Shown here in pieces: positions 59,201 through 64,000 of a stretch of DNA of 64,000 nucleotides. Numbering within the stretch: position 1 is the stretch's first letter; each line of letters starts with the position of its first letter. Source of the stretch: Aplysia californica. Lineage: Eukaryota; Mollusca; Gastropoda; Aplysiida; Aplysiidae. The stretch spans positions 719,472 through 783,471 of the forward strand of contig NW_004797316.1 in assembly GCF_000002075.1 (NCBI RefSeq). Direction: 5' to 3'. A program made the position numbers and the translations under genes. The notes beneath the pieces are model-generated. The model searched no databases. It was not told the origin of the DNA and saw only the letters and a list, made by a program, of their open reading frames with translations.

Positions 59201-60550
59201 CACTTTCTCCCCATTACTGGAAAAGCAAAATTTACAGAGTAAAGTGCATTTGAACTTGAAGCATAAACAGTGACTGAGCTGTTGATTCCAGATCAATATT
59301 TTTTCAATGGCTTCTCTTACCATAAAAAAAACACTGAAATTATATTGTGTTATATACAACCATTGCTGACAAAATGTACTAATACCGGGCATTATTTTTT
59401 AAATACTTAGAAAGAGGAATTTCTTAATTACCAGTCAAATATCAGCACTTACACGGAACATTCATTTCAATTTCATAAAGTACATATTGTTAAAAAGGGA
59501 AAATTTGTGAAACAAAACTGAAAATTAAGATACCGAAGATCATCTAACTACATACATAGAAAGTGTTCTTACAAGCACTAATCATAATTCACATTAATTT
59601 AAAAAACTAAATAAATAAGTTATCAAGCCTAAGACTACTCCCTATGATTAGACAAGATAAAATACAGTAGAGTCCACTTACGTCAAACACTTTTACTTTA
59701 AAAAACAGCAGTAACCAAAAGAAAATAGAATCACTGATATTTTTTCCCTTCTTTCTTTTTGTAAGAAAAGTACTGACCATATAAGTCAAAATGCTTCCAT
59801 TTCTAACCAAAAAAAACCTTTTAGGGTTATATCATCTAAATCTTCACCAGCAACTCACAAGTAATGCAAATCATCAAGACTTAGGTGTTTCAAAATTGAG
59901 AAACAAAAATTAGAAAGAAACACAAGAACACACGTGGCAATTGAGGATCAGAGAGGCATTGCCAATGTACTGTTTGCCTATATTTATCACACACATCAAT
60001 AGGTCTACACACTGTGCATAGTGACACAAGGATAGCAAATGTATGTCTATCACGTGACCTTCAGTTGGTCGTGGACTGTTCTCAAGCTAGTTCACATGGG
60101 CCCTACGCTTGAGCTTGTGACAGTATGTGTTATGTTTCATAACATTCCTGGCATTGGGTTTCTTACTTTTCTTGCCCAGCAGAGAGCACAGGGCAGTGTT
60201 CTGATCTACTCTTTCATCTGTTCTGCATGACTGTCAGGCAGATTACGCAAACTGACCATGTCGAAGAAAAAGACAATGTGTACAGCCTGCAGCTCAATAT
60301 GTAGTTACCGAAAAAGGTAGACGAGTAAAAAATTTCTCAAAAAGTGAAATTTACAGCAAGAAGGGCATTCCCAACTCTACTGTTTCGACAATTATCACTT
60401 TTTGACCAACACATCTCTAAACCAAAGAAAGCCCAGCAATCCCGCAGATTTCCGCTAGTGCAGACTCCACTGTAATTATTAATCTAAACCTTGCATTAGA
60501 GACCTTGTGAAACAAATTACCTTTCTTTCCTTAAGCTCCATACTGGTCAT
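41296..60550 (-). CDS. RSL1D1: Ribosomal L1 domain-containing protein 1 (RSL1D1), seven coding exons
   Basis: Exons in coding order are 60550-60521, 59142-59009, 54114-53970, 47380-47232, 46434-46333, 44019-43853 and 41561-41296. They total 993 nt and encode 330 aa, with all phases closing. The ribosomal L1-like fold covers about residues 11-235, with family blocks LPHS (exon 3), LKSLKTEYKPYEAKRNL and FLADARVVRLLPTYLGKHFY (exon 4) and VNLQAKRLKEEI (exon 5). The last 35 residues are very basic (KRGRFRKGKAVGK, KSVKRKAKGRKQS), as expected of a nucleolar protein. In vertebrates RSL1D1 acts in the nucleolus in ribosome biogenesis and growth/senescence control; that is family knowledge, recalled. 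The human protein is about 490 aa, so the lysine-rich tail is much shorter here. The start codon gives MTSMELKERK. The frame stays open upstream to an acceptor-like site near 60613, so a longer N-terminus is possible. Confidence 0.93.
41562..43852 (-). other. RSL1D1 intron 6
   Basis: AT-rich with a 17-bp poly-C run near 42428. No gene or clear terminal repeats are seen. Donor CAG|GTGAGT, acceptor TTTCCAG. Confidence 0.6.
44020..46332 (-). other. RSL1D1 intron 5
   Basis: Contains poly-C runs (near 44319 and 45268), dense AGATCTAG palindromes at 45490-45750 and a palindromic GC-rich MITE at 46069-46283. TTTGA(T/C)ACAATA..AATAGAATTGGAATAT is repeated at about 45540 and 45848. Confidence 0.6.
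46069..46283. mobile_element. GC-rich MITE (CCGACAAT ends) next to RSL1D1 exon 5
   Basis: The left end CCGACAATTATGTCGGAAAC and the right end, inverted, CCGACAATCGTCTGAAATCC face each other. The interior is packed with GTCGGC/GCCGAC. It is far richer in CpG than its surroundings. It ends about 50 bp from the exon 5 donor. Confidence 0.6.
46435..47231 (-). other. RSL1D1 intron 4
   Basis: AT-rich intron of about 0.8 kb with nothing further recognised. It joins AA|G to make lysine between exons 4 and 5. Confidence 0.6.
48746..49486 (-). pseudogene. Jockey-like reverse transcriptase core, broken
   Basis: The conserved reverse transcriptase blocks appear in order: GLQCGFRKTQSTLDHLV, FFYLEKAFDTTWK (block A), EEGVPLRSILSPLLFEIK (block B) and SSYVDDFFIC (block C, YVDD). 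Then follows the thumb stretch LRKLERWANDSGFKFSPSK and RFLGVIFDKKL. At least one stop and one frame change divide the blocks. No intact protein can be made. Confidence 0.85.
49703..50410 (-). pseudogene. Jockey-like LINE, linker between endonuclease and reverse transcriptase
   Basis: Two reading-frame pieces carry the weakly conserved connector of Jockey-type ORF2. These are DPIPERFNFKRSHWDGFAAE with KNKIWFSEDCDDAVKKKKAA, then FKIAKKFFGRRTDTIRHVQR with NTIATSLAKNLSLANYN. They sit in the correct order between the endonuclease remnant and the polymerase of the same element. Confidence 0.8.
51110..52157 (-). mobile_element. ~1.2-kb CAGGGTG-ended element, copy 2 (inverted)
   Basis: Read from 52157 leftwards it starts CAGGGTGGTTGCCAGGTCC and matches copy 1 block by block to about 51110. 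It lies in RSL1D1 intron 3 and abuts a LINE 5' fragment on the right. It contains no ORF of note. Confidence 0.7.
52250..52900 (-). mobile_element. LINE 5' fragment with start of an APE-like endonuclease
   Basis: On the - strand, 52407-52256 encodes VLQWNADRIRPSLAELQHLQ followed by VACVQETKFAP, the first two endonuclease motifs (N, then QE). Upstream pieces (GRRPFQDSYLEDTLPPPQRE, RSVYGLSLANTPLWPRFS) lie in other frames and probably represent the leader or ORF1 end. Left of about 52250 the sequence changes to an unrelated CAGGGTG-type element. It belongs to a different LINE family from the one at 48222-50950. Confidence 0.6.
53410..53775 (+). mobile_element. LINE 3' end with RNase H tail and C-terminal Cys motif
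   Basis: The + strand encodes HAGVHGNERADELAGKAASN, the last RNase H block of retrotransposons. It continues to the C-terminus KKSLLRGVVRRVSNQLL and DEQLWTCAACYDSSSGSK, stopping at 53764-53766. The Cys-containing end resembles the zinc-knuckle-like tails of some RNase-H-bearing LINEs. The element is truncated on its 5' side at about 53410. It matches the - strand copy at 598-790 closely, with 7 differences in about 62 residues. Confidence 0.75.
55540..56280 (+). repeat. Tandem duplications inside the TIR composite
   Basis: The unit GTTGGAGTCAGCTGA, GCTACACA, CATTGTTTCAT, GACAGTGCTGTTTATTT, CTACACGCTACCAG, TTTTACTATTGCAC is present in two full and one partial form. The units differ mainly by small indels, so they arose locally. 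Confidence 0.65.
55679..55898. mobile_element. MITE copy 2 (GCTTTTTCGGTAGTT family)
   Basis: It begins GGCGCTTTTTCGGTAGTTCC and has the same internal GTTTGATGCGCAGCGAGCGA and CAAAACCGGCGAATAGTAA markers as the copy at 8490. It ends in a degenerate inverted end (GGGACTACCAAAAAAG). It lies inside the TIR composite 55079-56875. Confidence 0.65.
56289..56531. mobile_element. MITE copy 3 (GCTTTTTCGGTAGTT family)
   Basis: It begins GGTGTCTTTTCGATAGTTCC and shares GTTTGATGCGCGGCGAGCGA and CCAAAACCGGCGAATAGTAA with the other copies. It ends GGGGGCTACTGAAAAAG. Its left flank (GGAATAACAAGGAAACTGG) is the same as that of copy 2, so the two arose by local duplication and not by separate insertion. Confidence 0.65.
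57027..58347 (+). mobile_element. Decayed mariner-like transposon in RSL1D1 intron 2
   Basis: Imperfect inverted ends of about 65 bp face each other at 57027-57092 (GGGGCATACC...CTGAAATTTGG) and 58281-58347. Between them is a broken transposase on the + strand. Its age is clearly greater than that of the mariner at 2988, and the two are from different subfamilies, because both ends and protein differ. It lies opposite to the transcription of RSL1D1. Confidence 0.85.
57244..58270 (+). pseudogene. Broken mariner transposase
   Basis: The first open part (57244-57537) encodes an N-terminal mariner helix-turn-helix region (LSIGSVERIFNEHF). It ends at a TAA where the next codons continue as TKVSARWVPRLLTPQK, the mariner linker motif. 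Further pieces in several frames resemble FFERLVTKDET (first catalytic Asp, followed by an in-frame stop where Trp is expected) and SCLTLFIPQ near the third Asp. At least four stops or frame changes are visible, so no functional product is expected. Confidence 0.82.
59665..60472 (+). mobile_element. pogo/Tigger-like element in RSL1D1 intron 1, with HTH remnant
   Basis: The ends CAGTAGAGTCCACTTACGTC (left) and CAGTGGAGTCTGCACTAGCG (right, inverted) are flanked by TA at 59663-59664 and 60473-60474. Near 60260-60400 it keeps a broken CENP-B-type HTH (KKGIPNSTVSTIIT). The right end lies 48 bp from the exon 1 donor of RSL1D1. Confidence 0.8.
60260..60400 (+). pseudogene. CENP-B-type HTH remnant of a pogo/Tigger transposase
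   Basis: In shifting frames the + strand begins MSKKKTMCTACS, has stops near VKNFSK, and reaches KKGIPNSTVSTIIT. This matches the recognition-helix pattern Y-G-I-P-x-S-T-V-S-T-I of CENP-B/pogo DNA-binding domains. It is clearly non-functional. Confidence 0.65.
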
Positions 60551-60612
60551 TTTGTATTTCTCTGGAAAGAAGTGACCACTATGTATCCTTACAAAAGAAG
60601 GTACTAAAAGTG
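60551..60612 (-). promoter_or_regulatory. Probable 5' UTR part of RSL1D1 exon 1, preceded by an acceptor-like site
   Basis: On the - strand a CATTTTTTTACAG sequence ends at about 60613 and looks like a 3' splice site. An exon would then run 60612-60521 into the donor AAAG|GTAATT. Upstream of the chosen ATG the frame is open (LRSLLVPSFVRIHSGHFF...). That part has no likeness to the family N-terminus, so I treat it as UTR. If the acceptor is real, another 5' exon lies further right. Confidence 0.4.
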
Positions 60613-60919
60613 ACCTCAGCTGTAAAAAAATGAAAAGAGAAGTTATTTAAACCTCAAAGTGTGCTTTCATTAGCATTTTCACAACACAGCTAGGTTCACA
60701 CACAAAAATAAAAAATCCTGTTTCAGATTAATATAAAGTAAATTGGTTCGTGATCATGAGATTGCATCAAATCAACTCTTAACCCGCTACTTATTACAGA
60801 ACTAAGTAAAATCAGATGGAAAAATCCCCCTCCTAAATATGACTTTTCATCACAATTAATAGAAATGGACATGACTACAACATAGATGATAGTGAGTTTC
60901 AGTTAACAGGACGGCCATA
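60613..60919. other. Region upstream of RSL1D1 exon 1, no gene seen
   Basis: AT-rich. If the acceptor-like site at 60613 is used, this is the 3' end of a 5'-UTR intron. No promoter motif was recognised. Confidence 0.35.
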
Positions 60920-61215
60920 ACCAACAGTATTCGATAGAGTACTACATGAATAATACCATTCATCTCCAGATCTCTTAAATCTATACATCGAAAGGAGTCA
61001 AGGTGGGCGGCCACAAAATCTACAACCTAAAGTAGGCTGATGATACAGTCTTGATAGCTTGCACAGACTCTAAGCTCCAAGATGGCTTTCATATGACCTT
61101 ATGCAGTTCCGAGTGCTGTAAAACCTCTATTTAAACTAAAAAGCTCAAAGAGATTCTAACTAACTAGGTCTAGAATGAAAGAGAAGAGCCTACTACTGAA
61201 TGCCAAGAAAGCGGA
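60920..61215 (+). mobile_element. RTE-like LINE fragment with ADD polymerase box
   Basis: Pieces in the + strand read SPDLLNLYIER, then VGGHKIYNLK-stop-ADDTVLIACTDSKLQ, where the stop replaces the tyrosine of YADD. SLLLNAKKAEC follows. These are blocks B-D of an RTE-type reverse transcriptase, in the correct order. The fragment is short and broken, lies upstream of and antisense to RSL1D1, and is cut off by a MITE end at 61217. Confidence 0.68.
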
Positions 61216-61216
61216 A

Positions 61217-61370
61217 TGCACATGTGAGGCATCGTGGTGAAATCAGGCGCTTGTCAAAATAACAAAATTGGAGAAACAGGCATTTTCCCACCAGTCTCGC
61301 AATTTTAATCAAATTTTTTTTTTATTCAACCCTTTTATGTCCAAAAAAAAAAGACATTTCCATGTGAACT
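61217..61370 (-). mobile_element. 450-bp MITE family, copy D (end fragment)
   Basis: TGTGAGGCATCGTGGTGAAATCAGGCGCTTG is the right end of the family read in reverse (first 20 bases TGTGAGGCATCGTGGTGAAA). It is followed by AATTGGAGAAACAGGCATTTT and breaks off within about 150 bp, near a poly-A run. Confidence 0.6.
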
Positions 61371-61424
61371 AGAATACTCTGATTAGATCTAGATATCTAC
61401 CTTTTATTTTTTACCATTTCATTT

Positions 61425-63222
61425 GGTAGCGTCAATTGCCACCGAGTGACGCGGTGGCAATTGACAAAAATTGATTTTTTGTCAATTGCCACAGAGTGAA
61501 GCGGTGTCAAGTCTGAAAACAACACTAGAGTAAAGTCAGGTGTGCGTCCACCTTAAGGCCTTTAGAAAGCCATAATTCAGCGATTTTCGTATCGATCCAA
61601 ATTTTGAAAGTATCGGCAGAATTGGACGCATCACCAGACTTAGTTATCATCTCTGTATGCTTAATAGACTTCATTCTACATTGCATTTTAATGCATCCAC
61701 TTTGCTGGTGAATGCGTCCACTAGGTCTGGTCAGTGCCACCCCCCCCCTAATTCTTTATAAATATTAGAAATAAATGATGTTTAAACATAGAATCTAGAT
61801 CTCTATGTTCACCCAGTCTGTCATTCTTCATCTCATTATTATTCACTCACTCATTCTTCATTATGTAAGAAATAAAAATGAATAAAACCTTTAGACCTAT
61901 GTTAAGATGGTTCATTTATTAACATTGACATTAGATAAAGTGACAAAAACATTTACATGTAGACTCTATTTATTAATTTACAACCAAATATCTTTATACT
62001 TATGTAGATTTATTAAAAATTTTAGTTTGTAATGTTCAGTAATTTAAATGCATGTAAATTTATGCATTCAAAACACGTGGATGGATGGTAAGTACAAGGG
62101 GGTTATGAAAAAGTGGGTATGCACTTTTCGGGTTTGAGCCAGTAAGATCTTTAGTCAGCACATTTCACATATTCAGAGCCACTCTAAAGGGCCATCTAGA
62201 CTTGAAAGACTTTTGTTTTGGGTTTTTTAATGTTACAATAACAAACAAAAAATAATGTAAACGATCAAAATCTAGATCTCTACATCTAATGGGATTTTTA
62301 AAAACCAAATAAAATTTTCACAAAAATAAGCCTTTGATTGGTAATAGATGTCTACAAGTGGCTGAGTGAATGACATATTATGCATTTGTTCAGGATGTGA
62401 ACTCATTCACCATACTGAATCTACTCAGTCGGTGAGTGCCACCACCCATGGACGCATGACCAGACTATACTAAAACTTGGTATGGTGAGCGCGCCCACCC
62501 CCCTCGTGGCTCAAAATTCCATTGTTGAATGGCACAATGGGCAAAATTATATTTTAAAACTTTTGTAAAGGCTAATAAAAGCAAGTGAGGGCGCTTGGGG
62601 TTCATTAGTTGCCAAGCAACTGACTAGCAAATAAGCGTCTTCGCCAGTGTAACTCGCTAATGTAGAAGACACATTTTAAATACCAGAAAATAACGACTTA
62701 CAGAGTGTAAAAAACGAAAGTAAAATGCAAAATGAAATGGAAACTGCTTATACTTTTTAATTACACGACCGAAATCGATCAAACACCGATGAATGACAAA
62801 ATACAGCGAGTGGACGCATAGACCAGGTGGACGCGACACCCTACTTTACTCTATATATTTAGCATTATACATAATGTGTGTCTAATGGGTCAATTTGTTC
62901 TCAACTAACTTCATTGGATGAGCATCTAGTCTAGAGCTACGGTACCAACTTAGTGTGTTTTCAATGAGTCGTAGGCCTAGATCTAGGCTAGCCTTAGCCT
63001 ACACTTTGGTGTAGAACCAACACAGGCAATTCTAGAAGTAGAAGGTCACAAACGCAAACAAACTCAAGCAGAGAGGCGAACGCACAACACTGTGCACTCA
63101 AGCACAATAAGCTAGATATCTACCTACCAACGTAAAAGAGCTCCAGTTTCCTCGGTGGCAATTGACAAAAAGTCAATTTTCTTCAATTGCCACCGCGCCA
63201 CTCGGTGGCAATTGACACTACC
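61425..63222. mobile_element. Foldback-like element with double hairpin termini
   Basis: Inverted ends of about 70 bp begin GGTAGCGTCAATTGCCACCG and GGTAGTGTCAATTGCCACCG. Each end is itself folded: CAATTGCCACCG and CGGTGGCAATTG form a 12-bp stem around 7 nt, followed by a second, weaker palindrome across TTGACAAAAATTGATTTTTTGTCAA-type sequence. The interior holds another TA-flanked element (61528-62851). No transposase is seen. Confidence 0.65.
61528..62851. mobile_element. 1.3-kb TA-flanked element nested in the foldback element
   Basis: The ends GAGTAAAGTCAGGTGTGCGT and GAGTAAAGTAGGGTGTCGCG (inverted) are followed by CCACCT and flanked by TA (61526-61527, 62852-62853). GCGTCCAC recurs inside (near 61700 and 62810). 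No recognised ORF. Confidence 0.6.
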
Positions 63223-63338
63223 TTTCATTTTGTGTTTGCTGGGGTGTCGCTCGTTACTGAAGTCCTTCACTAACCTAGACTTCTAGATCTAGAAATCTAG
63301 ATCTACATCTAGATCTAATATATCTAGATGGCTGATGT
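62852..63338. other. Rest of foldback element and AGATCTAG tract
   Basis: 63150-63222 is the right hairpin end; 63280-63330 is a CTAGATCT-rich palindromic tract. No gene is seen. Confidence 0.5.
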
Positions 63339-63457
63339 TAGGGGACCGCACACCCCAATAGCACTTGGCGCTAGGGGACCGTACGCCCCCAGTGTTTTGT
63401 GCTAGGGGACCGTACGTCCTACCTGCGCTAAGGCGTGGTGTTACGGGACCGTACGCA
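63339..63457 (+). repeat. Short array of TAGGGGACCGTACG repeats (four copies)
   Basis: TTAGGGGACCGCAC (63339), CTAGGGGACCGTACG (63371), CTAGGGGACCGTACG (63402) and TTACGGGACCGTACG (63441) lie 30-40 bp apart, with unrelated spacers. The core GGGGACCGTACG is GC-rich in an AT-rich region. Confidence 0.7.
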
Positions 63458-63469
63458 GATATGTGCATG

Positions 63470-63656
63470 CATCTCGGCGATTTTTTTCAAATTCCTGGGA
63501 AATTCCAGGGGGCCCCGGGGGCCTGGCAGTCACCCTGTACACGTGTTCCTGTCCGATCTTGCAAAATTCAAGGAGTTTTCAAGGAGATTTTTCCTTGAAT
63601 GCAAATTCAAGCAGTTTTCAAGGACTCCTTGAATTCAAGGAGGCCGCGGGAACCCT
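63470..63656 (-). repeat. Two abutting hAT-like termini
   Basis: On the - strand one terminus starts CAGGGTTCCCGCGGCCTCCT at 63656 and is rich in CCTTGAAAACTCCTTGAAT-type repeats. A second starts CAGGGTGACTGCCAGGCCC at 63537 and runs about 65 bp. The first resembles a widespread terminal motif of metazoan hAT-type MITEs (recalled, not searched). Confidence 0.5.
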
Positions 63657-64000
63657 GTTATTCATATTTTCCCCTCATCATATTCGCTTATAATATATAA
63701 ACTATATAAAAATGAATCTAGCTTTGAGCCTGAGAAAAGGCCTCGAACCACAAGACAATATCTACTGTCAAGAACCAGTTGGGGTGTCAAGGTTTTTATA
63801 ATAAACGTGAAAGGCAAAAATTATTACTCTAGCTCAAAGTAGAGTAATAACACGAATGGCTCAAGTAGACTTCTTCAGAGCGAGAGGTGTAAGAACTGTC
63901 GGAGGGCAAGATGCAGTGACACTGAAAATCTGCGAATCTTGAACAGAAAACTAAAATATACAATACATATAATTTACTATCACCTACGCAATGAAACGGG
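63657..64000 (-). mobile_element. ~1.2-kb CAGGGTG-family element, copy 3 (partial, runs off the window)
   Basis: The GAGGGCAAGATGCAGTG, TAATAAACGTGAAAGGCAAA and CATATTTTCCCCTCATCATA blocks match 51110-51410 in the same orientation. It continues past the window edge. Confidence 0.65.

Noticed and set aside
63339-63457. CRISPR-like repeat array
   Set aside because: Repeats are short and imperfect, only four in number, and the host is a eukaryote.
1-64000. LTR retroelement, Polinton or other virus-like insertion
   Set aside because: No long terminal direct repeats, protease, integrase, capsid or envelope-like coding was recognised; all reverse transcriptases here are of the non-LTR type.

Overview
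The window is animal nuclear DNA. Genes are split by GT-AG introns, intergenic space is AT-rich and full of transposons, and microsatellites, poly-C runs and one assembly gap (N at 10731-11635) are present. The dense AGATCTAG/CTAGATCT palindromes, the frequent GTAGGCCTA motifs and the mix of mobile elements suggest a marine lophotrochozoan, most likely a gastropod mollusc. That assignment is an inference; nothing here fixes the species. I see no bacterial genes, CRISPR array, LTR retroelement or Polinton.

Two host genes are supported. ANKRD40 runs on the + strand (exons 8030-8148, 16290-16438, 16914-17114, 18177-18484; 258 aa). RSL1D1, ribosomal L1 domain-containing protein 1, runs on the - strand (exons 60550-60521, 59142-59009, 54114-53970, 47380-47232, 46434-46333, 44019-43853, 41561-41296; 330 aa). 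In both genes all intron phases close exactly. The genes are convergent and about 22.8 kb of transposon debris separates their ends.

Most of the remaining sequence is mobile DNA, much of it nested. (1) An apparently intact mariner (2988-4360) has a full 370-aa DD34D transposase and perfect 27-bp ends. A decayed mariner lies at about 57027-58347. (2) At least eight pogo/Tigger-type elements end in CAGTRGRA-like repeats next to TA. Two of them keep scraps of a CENP-B-type helix-turn-helix. One sits 12 nt inside ANKRD40 intron 1 and another begins 62 nt after its stop codon. (3) There is a piggyBac-like element with TTAA flanks (5640-6829), a degraded BED-finger hAT transposase (about 26755-28630) and a Mutator-like insertion with a 9-bp target duplication (10381-11767). 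An insertion with an 8-bp duplication lies at 38103-39550. A three-copy family of about 1.2 kb has CAGGGTG ends, and there are several MITE families. (4) Non-LTR retrotransposons include two endonuclease/reverse-transcriptase LINEs on the - strand (29197-32200 and 48222-50950). There are also two copies of one RNase-H-type LINE tail (598-790, 53410-53775), a LINE 5' fragment (52250-52900) and two RTE-like fragments (38430-38700, 60920-61215). (5) tRNA-derived SINE heads lie near 24955-25021 and 32937-33005.

Region by region: 1-8 kb is upstream of ANKRD40 and holds the mariner and piggyBac elements between a 100-bp inverted repeat. 8-18.5 kb is ANKRD40, with an 8.1-kb transposon-filled intron 1. 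18.5-41.3 kb is intergenic, with pogo, hAT, LINE and MITE nests. 41.3-60.6 kb is RSL1D1, whose large introns carry a LINE, a ~1.2-kb CAGGGTG element, a TIR composite and a mariner. 60.6-64 kb lies upstream of RSL1D1 and has a foldback-like element and a small GGGGACCGTACG repeat array.

The most novel-looking items are the foldback element with double hairpin ends (61425-63222), the TIR composite at 55079-56875, the GGGGACCGTACG array (63339-63457), the three-copy CAGGGTG family, and the unidentified decayed acidic/basic reading frame at 12935-13480.
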